26,375 nt of DNA, from positions 1-26,375 of IMG/VR virus record IMGVR_UViG_3300017931_000023. One strand, 5' to 3'. The translations under genes were made by a program, and so were the position numbers. This DNA is from a virus. A model generated the notes under the pieces. That model saw only the letters and a program-made list of their open reading frames with translations, was not told the DNA's origin and searched no databases. Shown in pieces: positions 8,612 through 16,147 of the stretch; the stretch's first letter is position 1, and every line of letters begins with the position of its first letter.

Positions 8612-9670
8612 CTACACCGCCTGCTCCGGGTTGGGGACAAACGGGCATCCCCCGTAGTGGATTTGGTTCCCGTACAGGCCGCACGTGGCCATGGTCTTGT
8701 CGCACCCCGGCACCAGCAGCACGGTGTCCCCTGCTGCCACGGCGAAAGGCATGGGCCTGATAAGCTGGAGCTGCACCAGGCCGCTGCTTACCGCCATCGT
8801 CTTGACGCTGCCGCTGAAGCCCGTGTTCTGCCCGCTGGCAAAGGTCACGAAGCCCAGGGTGTAGGCATTGGCCATGCAGGTCCAGACGACTGTCCTGTCT
8901 GCGGCCGTGGAGTACCGCTTGCTCGGCAGCGAGGGGACGCTGGACGCCGTGGTCCCCTGCTGGCTGCACATGTAGGGGATGCCGCCCGCCAGGATGGTGT
9001 TCCCCTTGCTGTACCCGTGGCCGCTGTACCTCGGCGGGAGGTCCAGGCTAAGCCATAGCTGGGTGCTTGCAGCATCGAGCGGGACGGCAGTGCTCTGCCA
9101 GTTGGCCTGGAGCAGGCCGCAGCCGGGGCTGAACAGGGTGTGGCGGCAGCTAGACTGTATCTGGTAAGGGGGGAGGGGGCGGTTCAGCATGTAGGTCATG
9201 TCGAACAGCTCGAAGACCGCCTTGCTGCGCCCTGTCTTCTTCACGTTCCCTACCTGCCCCACGTTCAGCATCATAGTGCCTACGATATTGCCGTTGGGGT
9301 CCGTGCCGCCCGGCCAGTAGGCAGTCTGGATGGTCACCACCGCCCCGTTGAACACCCCTGCTGCCATCGCCTGCATGAAGGTAGCGGTGGTATTGGGGAA
9401 GCTTGCCGTGGCCTCCTGCCACAGGGCCGTCAGGTCCATGCTGCTGGCGCTCGGCCTGTACTCGGCGGAGTTGGTGAACGCCCCCCGCTCCCATGCCCCC
9501 CACCTGCTGGCGTAGTAGGTTGTCCCGTTGTAGGTGATGTCCGTGTTGGTGCCGTACACCACGTTCAGGATGGTGCCGTTGGAGATGGCGATAGAGATAA
9601 GGTCGGCCCGGCCAAACGTCTCGTTCCCGAGGAGGAAGGCTTGTAGCTCGGTTGTGATGGTCTTCGGCAT
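8612..9670 (-). CDS. Tail hub protein, DUF2163 / BR0599 family (GTA gp13-like)
   Basis: A 352-residue baseplate hub protein. The N-terminal half is a beta-rich hub domain; the family signature CRHTLFSPGCG (Cys175, Cys184) and the C-terminal PGCDKTMATCGL then HYGGCPFVP (Cys323, Cys330, Cys342) match the conserved cysteines of the family, whose gene transfer agent member is known to bind an iron-sulfur cluster. Between them an extra module (about residues 228-266, IPYMCSQQGTT to TVVWTC) looks like a small insertion often seen in phage tail proteins. It starts at an ATG with AGGGAG upstream, seven bases after the DUF2460 gene. It should link the distal tail ring to the tail-tip protein. Confidence 0.88.
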   Translation of the reverse strand: MPKTITTELQAFLLGNETFGRADLISIAISNGTILNVVYGTNTDITYNGTTYYASRWGAWERGAFTNSAEYRPSASSMDLTALWQEATASFPNTTATFMQAMAAGVFNGAVVTIQTAYWPGGTDPNGNIVGTMMLNVGQVGNVKKTGRSKAVFELFDMTYMLNRPLPPYQIQSSCRHTLFSPGCGLLQANWQSTAVPLDAASTQLWLSLDLPPRYSGHGYSKGNTILAGGIPYMCSQQGTTASSVPSLPSKRYSTAADRTVVWTCMANAYTLGFVTFASGQNTGFSGSVKTMAVSSGLVQLQLIRPMPFAVAAGDTVLLVPGCDKTMATCGLYGNQIHYGGCPFVPNPEQAV

Positions 9671-9677
9671 GGTCTCC

Positions 9678-10310
9678 CTACAGCAGGTGGCTGCTGAACT
9701 TCACCTCCTGGCACTGCCATACCTGGAGAAGCTGCTCCTCCAGGCCCTCCAGGGAGTCTGCCTCGAAGTGGCAGCGGAAGTAGAATCCCCCCGTCCACGT
9801 GACCGCCTGCCCCGAGCCGGGGCTGTAGCCGCCTGCCCAGGTAAGGTTCCCGTACTGGTCGATGGCGAACTGGCCTGAGGTCAGGGTAGTGCTCCCCACC
9901 TTGATGGTGGGGGTGCCCTGGAAGTTCTGGACGAGGTCCCTGGCCCCGCCAGGGGTGACCAGGGTACGGTACATGGTCAAGACCTGGCTGCTGCTACCAT
10001 TGGTCGTCCCTATGGCCTGGCTGGTGACGGAGTTGTCGTAGGGGTCAAGCCATAACCAGTCTTGACCGGCCCCCTGCACCGCCATGAAGAAGTTGACGAA
10101 CACCTGCCAGGCGGAGTTGGACTGGGTGGCGTCCCCGATGATATAGCTCAGGTCGTACTGGAAGTCCCACAGGGGGAAGAGCATCAGCGGGATACGCACC
10201 TCTCCCCTGCCCGAGGCAGGGGTCTGGACTATGGTCTTGAACCTCGGAGTCCGTTTTACAGGCCACGAATAGGACATTTGCCGTGTAACAAACAAGGGGA
10301 AGACTAGCAT
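9678..10310 (-). CDS. Distal tail protein, DUF2460 family (GTA gp12-like)
   Basis: A 210-residue protein of the DUF2460 type: an N-terminal region with FPLWDFQYDL, a central WLDPYDN, and a C-terminal beta domain with WTGGFYFRCHFEADSLE. In siphophages and gene transfer agents this protein forms the ring at the end of the tail tube, between tube and hub. The ATG at 10308-10310 directly follows the TAG of the tape measure, with a GGGGG stretch 8 bases upstream; a second in-frame Met at residue 12 (MSYSW) is an alternative start that better matches family N termini. The order tape measure, DUF2460, DUF2163, NlpC/P60 supports the assignment. Confidence 0.9.
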   Translation of the reverse strand: MLVFPLFVTRQMSYSWPVKRTPRFKTIVQTPASGRGEVRIPLMLFPLWDFQYDLSYIIGDATQSNSAWQVFVNFFMAVQGAGQDWLWLDPYDNSVTSQAIGTTNGSSSQVLTMYRTLVTPGGARDLVQNFQGTPTIKVGSTTLTSGQFAIDQYGNLTWAGGYSPGSGQAVTWTGGFYFRCHFEADSLEGLEEQLLQVWQCQEVKFSSHLL

Positions 10311-12746
10311 CTAGGCCACCCCCATCCTAGAGATTTTGGACTTCAGGAAGCTCACCATCTCCGTGCCGTGCTTCTGCGGATTGAAGGGCTCGCTAATGAC
10401 CGGGGCATAGTGTATCCCCCCAAAGATGTTGGTTCCCCCGCCTACGCCGCCCTCGTGGGCGGCTGCCTTCTGGATAAAGGTGCTGAGGTGGGCGGGAAGG
10501 GTCATCTCCTGGGCGTGCCCCATGTATAGGCCGGTATCGGGGTGGATGCCGCCCTTCTCGAACGCCATGACTGCGACAAAGGCAGCGGCGGCAGCAATCG
10601 GGGCAAGGATAGGACCTACGATGGGGATAGGCGATACGGCAGAGTATGCGCCCTTGGCCGCCATCTTTGCATCCCCCAGGCCCATCTCGGCATCCGATGC
10701 CTTCTTCATCTCTACTCCCGCCCTGTCCGCAGCCGCCCTTGCTACTCGCTCCATTAGGAAAGCGGCAATCCTTCTCTCCACCATCTTCAGGGACGACTGT
10801 ATCATCAACTCCACGAAGGCGGTCTCGGTAGCCTGGAGTATCTTGTAGGCGCTTCCCCCGTGGACCACCCATTGGGTAAAGGCGTTATTGAAGGCATTGA
10901 TACTGGCCTGGGCCGCCTTGACGGTATCCTGCTGCCAGGAGCTAGTCTGTAGCTTCAGCTCTGTCCCAAGCTCCTTCTGCTTCTGGATAAGCTTGGCAAT
11001 GCTGTCCGTGACGGCGTCATACTTCCTCTTCGTGCCGTCGAGCTGCTCCTGGAGGTCCAGGTACGCCTTCTTCCCGAGGTCTGTGGTGGTATCCGTGGCT
11101 GCCATCTTCATCTTTTTGGCTACCATCTCCACCTCGTAGCCGTCCTGCTCGGACAGCATTTGGCCGTGGATAGCCTTCGCCTGGGCCAGCTCCCTCCTCA
11201 GGGACTCTATGTTGATAGAGGTGGTTACCGGGCCCGTGCCTATCCCCGCCGTCCTGGCCTTGCGCTCCAGCTCGATGTCCTCCAGGCTGCGCTGCTGGGC
11301 CTTTGTCTTCTCACGGAGGGACTCCTCGTCCGACCGTATCGCCTCCTGCGCAGTCTTCCTGGCAAGCTCCTGCTGGAACTCGGCCTCGTGGAATGCCAAT
11401 GCCTCGGACTCTACTGCCGCCTTGTGCTCGGCCTCCGCCCTGGCATTCACGGCATTGTTATGGGAGACGGTCAGCCGGTCGTCGAGCGCCTGCTCTTCGT
11501 TCGCCTCCTTGGCCTTTATCTCCTTTACCTTGTCGGCATTCCCGCCTGCCGCCTTGACCTCGGCGGCATAGCGTGCCTCCATATCCGTACGGAGGGTTTC
11601 TACCAGCCCCTTCTCGGCGCTCTCCTCGGCGTCGGCCCTTGCTATGGCGGCGTTCTTGGCGGCCCCGATGTCGGCCGGGGCCTGCTCCCTCCTGGGTACT
11701 GCGGGGGTGGCCTGTACCTCGGCAAGCCTTGCCTGCTGGCCAATCTCCTCCTTGATGGCCCTGGCATGCTGGTCCTTGCCCTCCAGGACAATCCTGGCAA
11801 GCTCAGAGGCATCCGAGACCTCCCTGCTGTGGAGTTCGGTGCCCTTGGCCATGGCCGTGCTGATGTAGTCCTGGTACCTCCTCTTCAACTGCTCCAGGTA
11901 GTTGTTGACATAGTCCAGGGCCATGTAGTTCAGCTCTTGCTGGGCCCCGGTCGTGGTCCTGACTGCGTTCTGGTAGTCCCGCTGGAGGGCAAGGGCCTTG
12001 CCGCCTGCGGCCACCAGGTCGTCGTTTGACCTTACCTGCGACTCTATGTCTGCGATGGCCTGCTTGGCCTGGGCGGGGCTCGTGTAGGATGCCAGGCCCG
12101 CTGCGATGCCCGGTGCCCCCCCCGTCGCATACTGGGCCATCAACTGGAGCCCGAGGACAATCTTAATCACGTAGTCGTACTGGTCCTCAAGCTGCTTGTT
12201 GAACACGGAGATGCCGGACTCCATCCTGGGGTATTCCCCGGCCAGGTCCGCTAGCTGCATCCTGTACTCGGCAAGCGGCCCCTGCGTCAGGCCTACAAGG
12301 CGCTCCCTCTCCTCGGTCAGCCTGTCGTTGGAGGTGCCTATGAACTTGTTGAGGGCGATGGTGTCCTCGGTGACGGCCAGGACCTTCTCCTGCCATCTAC
12401 CGTACAGTTCGATAGCACCGACGACCAGGGCAACGGGAATGGCGGCGGCGAGCAAGGGGCCTGCCATGCCTGCGGCGGCACCCAGGCGTCCGAACTGGCC
12501 GCCCAGCATCCCCACCCCTGCCTCCATGCCCACAATCTTGCCTGTGACCATGGCTGCGGTGTTCTCAAGGCGGGATACCCCTGCTGCCGCTCCAGTGACG
12601 GCAGGGGTCATGGTGTCCAGCTTGGAGGTCAGGCCGGAGACCTGGCCCTGGAGGGACGAGATTGTGGTGTTGGCCTCGGCGACAGACGTGCGGAGACCGG
12701 AGATATCACCGACAATTTGTACGATTATTTCGTTCTCGCTAGCCAT
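10311..12746 (-). CDS. Tape measure protein
   Basis: An 811-residue protein, mostly helical and coiled coil (long stretches rich in Ala, Glu, Lys and Gln at about 310-520), with a hydrophobic segment near residues 95-115 (GPLLAAAIPVALVVGAIEL) and another Ala-rich one near 725-745. The N terminus pairs a DISGLRTSVAEANTTISSL start with a serine/threonine-rich coiled coil, as in phage tape measures. It sets tail length; at about 1.5 angstrom per residue it predicts a tail of roughly 120 nm. The C terminus (GGIHPDTGLYMGHAQE) resembles the end region seen in many such proteins. It overlaps the upstream chaperone gene by 8 bases and has AGGATAAGGA right before the ATG. Position and composition make this nearly certain. 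Confidence 0.95.
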   Translation of the reverse strand: MASENEIIVQIVGDISGLRTSVAEANTTISSLQGQVSGLTSKLDTMTPAVTGAAAGVSRLENTAAMVTGKIVGMEAGVGMLGGQFGRLGAAAGMAGPLLAAAIPVALVVGAIELYGRWQEKVLAVTEDTIALNKFIGTSNDRLTEERERLVGLTQGPLAEYRMQLADLAGEYPRMESGISVFNKQLEDQYDYVIKIVLGLQLMAQYATGGAPGIAAGLASYTSPAQAKQAIADIESQVRSNDDLVAAGGKALALQRDYQNAVRTTTGAQQELNYMALDYVNNYLEQLKRRYQDYISTAMAKGTELHSREVSDASELARIVLEGKDQHARAIKEEIGQQARLAEVQATPAVPRREQAPADIGAAKNAAIARADAEESAEKGLVETLRTDMEARYAAEVKAAGGNADKVKEIKAKEANEEQALDDRLTVSHNNAVNARAEAEHKAAVESEALAFHEAEFQQELARKTAQEAIRSDEESLREKTKAQQRSLEDIELERKARTAGIGTGPVTTSINIESLRRELAQAKAIHGQMLSEQDGYEVEMVAKKMKMAATDTTTDLGKKAYLDLQEQLDGTKRKYDAVTDSIAKLIQKQKELGTELKLQTSSWQQDTVKAAQASINAFNNAFTQWVVHGGSAYKILQATETAFVELMIQSSLKMVERRIAAFLMERVARAAADRAGVEMKKASDAEMGLGDAKMAAKGAYSAVSPIPIVGPILAPIAAAAAFVAVMAFEKGGIHPDTGLYMGHAQEMTLPAHLSTFIQKAAAHEGGVGGGTNIFGGIHYAPVISEPFNPQKHGTEMVSFLKSKISRMGVA

Positions 12747-13047
12747 TCCTTATCCTCTGACGCTCAAGTACCCGGGCAGCCCTCACCCAGTCTGGAAGGG
12801 TAGCCTCAAATTTCCCGTCCACCGGCTTGAGGCTCTCCGCCTTGCGCTTCTGCCCCACCGGCCTGTCAAGCTCCTTCCTCACCCTCCTCCTCCTTCCCAG
12901 CCCCGCCTTGGCTGCCTGTATCAAGTGCGTGGGCGGGTTCTCGCTGAAGTATTCAAGCAGCTCGAAGACCGCCGGGAGGGGCTGGGCGTCGAACTCGGAC
13001 AACGTCCACCCCGTGACCGTAGTTACCAGGCCCCTCAGGTCGGCCAT
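12739..13047 (-). CDS. Tail assembly chaperone, T-like partner
   Basis: An open frame of 102 residues from an ATG at 13045-13047, just before and overlapping the tape measure gene. It lies in the -1 frame relative to the upstream G-like gene, and this frame is open upstream through the G-run at 13067-13071, so it is probably made mainly as a G-T fusion by -1 frameshifting, as in lambda G/GT. No good ribosome site precedes the ATG, which agrees with this. The protein has a hydrophobic helix (LPAVFELLEYFSENPP) and a basic middle (GRRRRVRKE). In phages this partner binds the tape measure during tail assembly. Independent translation is possible. Confidence 0.75.
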   Translation of the reverse strand: MADLRGLVTTVTGWTLSEFDAQPLPAVFELLEYFSENPPTHLIQAAKAGLGRRRRVRKELDRPVGQKRKAESLKPVDGKFEATLPDWVRAARVLERQRIRNG

Positions 13048-13049
13048 CT

Positions 13050-13367
13050 CTAAGGGGCTATCGTTTCCCCCTGTTTGTCCGCCAGCCCGCTCATGCTCTT
13101 GATTTCCTTGAGAAGCTCGTTAATCATAACCTTGTCCAGCTCTGCCTTCAGCCGCTCTACCGTCATCTTGTCGTCTGGGTTGGCATTGTTGTACCCATCG
13201 CAGACGAAGGCATAGTATTCCCGCTCAAGCCTCTTCATATCAGGGGGCTGGGCGGCAAGGCACTCGGCCTGGACAGAGAGGAAATTATCCGCCTGGCCGC
13301 AGGTCAGGGGTGCCACCGTGATGGCTACGCCATCAAGCTCTACCTTCTTCTTCCTTGTAAAGGACAT
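13050..13367 (-). CDS. Tail assembly chaperone, G-like
   Basis: A 105-residue protein (start MSFTRKKKVELDG) between tail tube and tape measure, the usual place of the first tail assembly chaperone. The ATG at 13365-13367 is chosen because GAGGAG lies 4-5 bases upstream and the N terminus KKKVELDGVAITVAPLT resembles the family; an upstream in-frame start at 13481 would read through a strong hairpin. It ends with TAG at 13050-13052, directly before the T-like frame. Helical C-terminal half (ERLKAELDKVMINELLKEIK). Role inferred from position, size and the overlapping -1 frame. Confidence 0.8.
   Translation of the reverse strand: MSFTRKKKVELDGVAITVAPLTCGQADNFLSVQAECLAAQPPDMKRLEREYYAFVCDGYNNANPDDKMTVERLKAELDKVMINELLKEIKSMSGLADKQGETIAP
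13063..13071 (-). other. Candidate -1 ribosomal frameshift site
   Basis: On the coding strand GGGGGAAAC lies 11 bases before the G-gene stop. In the zero frame it reads CAG GGG GAA ACG; one base back it reads GGG GGA AAC and continues open into the T-like gene. The slip is perfect for the P-site codon GGG but has a second-position mismatch at the A site, so it is a near-canonical rather than a textbook slippery heptamer (lambda uses GGGAAAG). Confidence 0.5.
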
Positions 13368-13442
13368 AGGTCTCCTCGTTCGGTTTTGGGTTTGGGTTGT
13401 TCCTGCCCCGAACTGGGTGCCAGGTGGAGGGATGAGGATAGC

Positions 13443-13468
13443 CCCCTGGGGACTGGCGTCCCCAGGGG
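13443..13468 (-). terminator. Perfect 11-bp hairpin after the tail tube gene
   Basis: CCCCTGGGGAC and GTCCCCAGGGG pair perfectly around a TGGC loop (plus-strand reading), 20 bases beyond the tail tube stop. There is no T-run on either side, so it may be a partial terminator or an RNA 3' end stabiliser that raises tail tube levels over the next gene. The intergenic stretch 13368-13487 holds nothing else apart from the ribosome site of the chaperone gene. Confidence 0.55.
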
Positions 13469-13487
13469 TCGTACACCCCATCAGGAC

Positions 13488-14288
13488 TTATACGCTGGAC
13501 AAAAATGTGAGTACTTGCCCCGAGGCGTTTGCGAACGCCTGGAAGTCCAGCTCCAGGATGCAGTATTCTTCCCGCTTGAGGGGCATGGCAATCTTGGACA
13601 CCCTGCACTGGTACAGGACAAGCTCGTTGTCGCCCTGCGTCGGGTTCGTGAGGTAGGCCACGAACACCGGCCGGACGGCATTGCCCATGATTTGGTTGGT
13701 GACAGTCAGCGTGTTGCCGGTCGTGGTCGTGTAGCGGTAGCTGACCAGGATTGCCGTTCCCTCGTCCGAGGAGTAGAAGGTGTAGGTGCCGGTGGCGGCG
13801 GCGCACTTGTAGGTCCCTGCGGCGGCCGGGGTGGTCGATACCGCCTGAAACTGGTTCCTCGTCCCGGCGTACCAGACGCCCAAGTCCATCAGGAACACCC
13901 CGCCAGCGGGGGGAGTGACGACCAGGGTCGCTGTCGGGGGAGAGGCGGCTCCGGCATTGTGCGCCTCGAAGCTCATCGTGGCGACGGAGCCTGCGGTGAG
14001 GCCCTCGCCGAACACGAAGTCGTTGAGCTGGCTGAGGTTGATGCGCCCGGTGGTAATCTTGCCCGTAATCTTGCGGCTCGCCGAGCGGGTGTCCTCAGGG
14101 TCCTCGGTGGACCCCCGCAGCTCCTTGATGGTCACGGCGATGTCAACGCTTGCCTCCTGCACCGTGGCGAAGTTGCCCGGCTGGATAAGTGATACCGGCG
14201 TGCCCGATGTCCCCCCGCTCGTTGCCAGGCCGTAGACATAGCCTGCCCCGAACCAAAGGGTGTCAGTCTGGGTGTTCGTTGTGCTCAT
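13488..14288 (-). CDS. Major tail (tube) protein
   Basis: A 266-residue beta-rich protein in the place of the tail tube subunit. An N-terminal tube-like domain (QEASVDIAVTIKELRGS, SRKITGKITTGRINLSQLNDFVFG) is followed by an inserted module (about residues 160-210, TGTYTFYSSDEGTAILVSYRYT) that matches a beta module also present in the tail-tip protein, and then a closing domain (PVFVAYLTNPTQGDNELVLYQCRV, LKREEYCILELDFQAFANA). Many copies stack into the tail tube. The ATG at 14286-14288 has AGAGGT upstream. The strong hairpin just after its stop fits a highly expressed gene. Confidence 0.88.
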   Translation of the reverse strand: MSTTNTQTDTLWFGAGYVYGLATSGGTSGTPVSLIQPGNFATVQEASVDIAVTIKELRGSTEDPEDTRSASRKITGKITTGRINLSQLNDFVFGEGLTAGSVATMSFEAHNAGAASPPTATLVVTPPAGGVFLMDLGVWYAGTRNQFQAVSTTPAAAGTYKCAAATGTYTFYSSDEGTAILVSYRYTTTTGNTLTVTNQIMGNAVRPVFVAYLTNPTQGDNELVLYQCRVSKIAMPLKREEYCILELDFQAFANASGQVLTFLSSV

Positions 14289-14319
14289 GCGAAGTACCTC
14301 TCAATATAGGATTTGGTAT

Positions 14320-14763
14320 CTAACTTCCGCCGACGAAGACCTGGACCGGGACGACCATGAGGGCCTGCCCGTCCGTGCTCCCGTCAGCAATGTCGGCCTT
14401 GCCGCTTATCCTGGCGTTGTCTATCCCAGGGGTGCCGAGGATATTCCTGCCGTCCGGCAGCCTCCCGGCGTCCATGGCGTTGTCGATGGCATCCAGGATG
14501 GGGTTGATGGTCTGGCCGTATATGTCGGCATCAGGATTCTGCCAGTCCACCTGGACGTATACCCATATCTCGTACAAAAGGACATACTTGTTGGCACCGT
14601 ATGCCTTCTGGCTGATGTCCTCGTCCACCCTCCTGACGAACACGGCGGGCTGGAGGGCCACCTGGGACCAGTGCTGGAGGTGCTTGGAGGCATACTGCCA
14701 CTTGTAGGCGTTCTTCATCACCGCCATCAGGGCGTCGTCAACCTTGGAGCGGGGCAGAATCAT
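14320..14763 (-). CDS. Tail terminator / tail completion protein
   Basis: A 147-residue protein between the gp10-like gene and the tail tube gene, where siphophages encode the tail terminator (minor capsid, lambda U-like, or gp37-like). It has a helical start (KVDDALMAVMKNAYKW), a strand-rich middle (KYVLLYEIWVYVQVDW), a loop with NPILDAIDNAMDAG, and a closing strand (ALMVVPVQVFVGG), the alternation expected for this small alpha/beta fold. GGAGG lies four bases before the ATG at 14761-14763. It should cap the tail tube and join it to the head. Assignment rests on position and predicted fold, not on a strong motif. Confidence 0.65.
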   Translation of the reverse strand: MILPRSKVDDALMAVMKNAYKWQYASKHLQHWSQVALQPAVFVRRVDEDISQKAYGANKYVLLYEIWVYVQVDWQNPDADIYGQTINPILDAIDNAMDAGRLPDGRNILGTPGIDNARISGKADIADGSTDGQALMVVPVQVFVGGS

Positions 14764-14774
14764 CTATCCTCCGG

Positions 14775-14945
14775 TCACAGTTTCTTCTTCAGGATGGAGA
14801 TGAGCTTTCCCATCTCGGAATCCGCCGTCTTCTCGGCTTGTTCAAGGTCGGCCTTGATGGCTGCCAGCTTCTTGAAATTCTTTATGCGGCCAAGGGCAAA
14901 GCCCCCTGCCATCAAAACGATGCCTACCACGATTTCGACTATCAT
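14775..14945 (-). CDS. Small single-span membrane protein with coiled coil
   Basis: A 56-residue protein: an N-terminal membrane segment (IVEIVVGIVLMAGGFALG) followed by a charged helix (KNFKKLAAIKADLEQAEKTADSEMGKL). The ATG at 14943-14945 is chosen because GGAGG lies exactly 5 bases upstream (14951-14955); another in-frame ATG six codons earlier has no such site. It starts just inside the end of the gp10-like gene and sits before the tail-completion gene. Function unknown; a holin, spanin-like or moron membrane protein are possible, but nothing decides. Confidence 0.7.
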   Translation of the reverse strand: MIVEIVVGIVLMAGGFALGRIKNFKKLAAIKADLEQAEKTADSEMGKLISILKKKL

Positions 14946-14946
14946 C

Positions 14947-15492
14947 TTATCCTCCGAATGCAAAGCTCTCCGAGACTATCGGGCCGCCCACGATGTCCAT
15001 GATGCGTGCCCTCAGCTCGTCCGTCGGCCCCCCCATCCACCTTCGCTGCCTGAGCGGGGGGTGGGTGACATGCGCCACGACTATCATGTCCTTGGTAAAC
15101 CCGAAGCTCCTCTGGTGCTTGGCAACCTTCGCTGGCGTGCCAAAGGCCAGCCATGCCAGGGCCTTCCTGTCCACGGGGGATATGTCGTAGCTGGAGAGGC
15201 CCCCCTTCTCGTGGACGATTCCGTACCAGGAAGTACCCCCTGCGCCGTGTACCCCGCCCCTTACTGTAGTGCCCTCTATCCCGGCGGGGATGACCTGTAC
15301 GGAGCCAGCCAGGCCGGACATGCCGTGCCGGGAGTGGATGCCATAGGTGCCGGCCGCCAGGCCAGCCACTATCCTCCCCTGAAGCTCGGCACTTGCAACA
15401 TCTACCCGCCTCTTAAGGACGATGAGGGCCTTGTCTATGCCTTTCTCCAGCCTCGCCTTGACAGCCTCCGCATTCCTGATGGTTACCTGCAT
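14947..15492 (-). CDS. HK97 gp10-like head-tail / virion morphogenesis protein
   Basis: A 181-residue protein with an N-terminal helical part (NAEAVKARLEKGIDKALIVLK) and a glycine-rich middle ending in YGIVHEKGG, then a C-terminal THPPLRQRRWMGG and a helix with ELRARIMDIV. The helix, 'Y...V..G' and terminal helix order is that of HK97 gp10-type proteins, which act at the head-tail junction or in tail completion. The ATG at 15490-15492 comes one base after the preceding stop. The C-terminal half includes extra residues (DRKALAWLAFGTPAKVAKH) not needed in the smallest family members. Confidence 0.65.
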   Translation of the reverse strand: MQVTIRNAEAVKARLEKGIDKALIVLKRRVDVASAELQGRIVAGLAAGTYGIHSRHGMSGLAGSVQVIPAGIEGTTVRGGVHGAGGTSWYGIVHEKGGLSSYDISPVDRKALAWLAFGTPAKVAKHQRSFGFTKDMIVVAHVTHPPLRQRRWMGGPTDELRARIMDIVGGPIVSESFAFGG

Positions 15493-15493
15493 G

Positions 15494-16147
15494 CTAGCCC
15501 GCCCAGCAGGATGTGCGCTTGTAGTTCTGGAGCATCAGCCTGAAGGCCGGGGGGTATGCCCAGGACCTATAAGAGGTTACCGAACCAGTCTGAGGCGTAG
15601 CACGTCCGCCCTCGTCTTCACGCAATCTCCTGTTCAGGAGGACTGTCCCGGCCGCCAGGCAGCCCAGGAAGAGGTCCTCGGGGACCTCGCTGTAGCCGCC
15701 AGGGTAGGCCAGGCTTACGTTCCCGATGCCGTGCGAGAACCTGAACGGCCTCCCCCACCAGGGGGACTGCCCCTGTCGGTATATGCCACCGCCAGGGCGG
15801 AGGGCTATGCTGCTGCCACCCTGCTCGACGAACCATCCCCCGCTCCCGCAGCCGGAGGACTGGGGGATGCCCCTGGCATCCACCATCACGGAGACCTCGG
15901 ACAGCTTCGTGGTGTCTATCGGGCCGTTCAGGACGTACATCTTGTGCGAGCCGTTGCCGTCCCGGACCTCGGTGTAGGTATCCCCGCCGGTGAAGTAGCC
16001 GTCCGCCCTGCCGGTGGCCCAGTAGACAAAAGAACTGACTCCTGAGACAATCTCCTCCACGGTGCTTACCAGGTTCTCCGGGGGGGCGGACTGCTGCCCC
16101 ACCTGACTCCACTGCATAAGGTCCGAGGGCTCGAATAGGCTGGTCAC
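15494..16147 (-). CDS. Head-tail connector (adaptor) protein, probable
   Basis: A 217-residue protein starting with GTG (16145-16147), overlapping the previous stop as TAGTG, with GGGGGAG upstream. The N terminus (EPSDLMQWSQVGQQSAPPENLVSTVEEIVSGVSS, seen in pieces) resembles the start of gp6-like adaptor proteins, which bind the portal ring. The middle is beta-rich and glycine-rich (SSGCGSGGWFVEQGG, RPGGGIYRQGQSPWWGRP) and a C-terminal segment (PEDLFLGCLAAGTVLLNRR) looks helical; the end (YPPAFRLMLQNYKR) is like adaptor C termini that report on the last helix. Together with its place after the capsid genes this makes a connector likely, with a central insertion. Confidence 0.62.
   Translation of the reverse strand: MTSLFEPSDLMQWSQVGQQSAPPENLVSTVEEIVSGVSSFVYWATGRADGYFTGGDTYTEVRDGNGSHKMYVLNGPIDTTKLSEVSVMVDARGIPQSSGCGSGGWFVEQGGSSIALRPGGGIYRQGQSPWWGRPFRFSHGIGNVSLAYPGGYSEVPEDLFLGCLAAGTVLLNRRLREDEGGRATPQTGSVTSYRSWAYPPAFRLMLQNYKRTSCWAG

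Noticed and set aside
13368-13481. Longer N terminus of the G-like chaperone beginning at 13481
   Set aside because: It would translate the 11-bp hairpin region and lacks a ribosome site; the ATG at 13367 has GAGGAG at good spacing.
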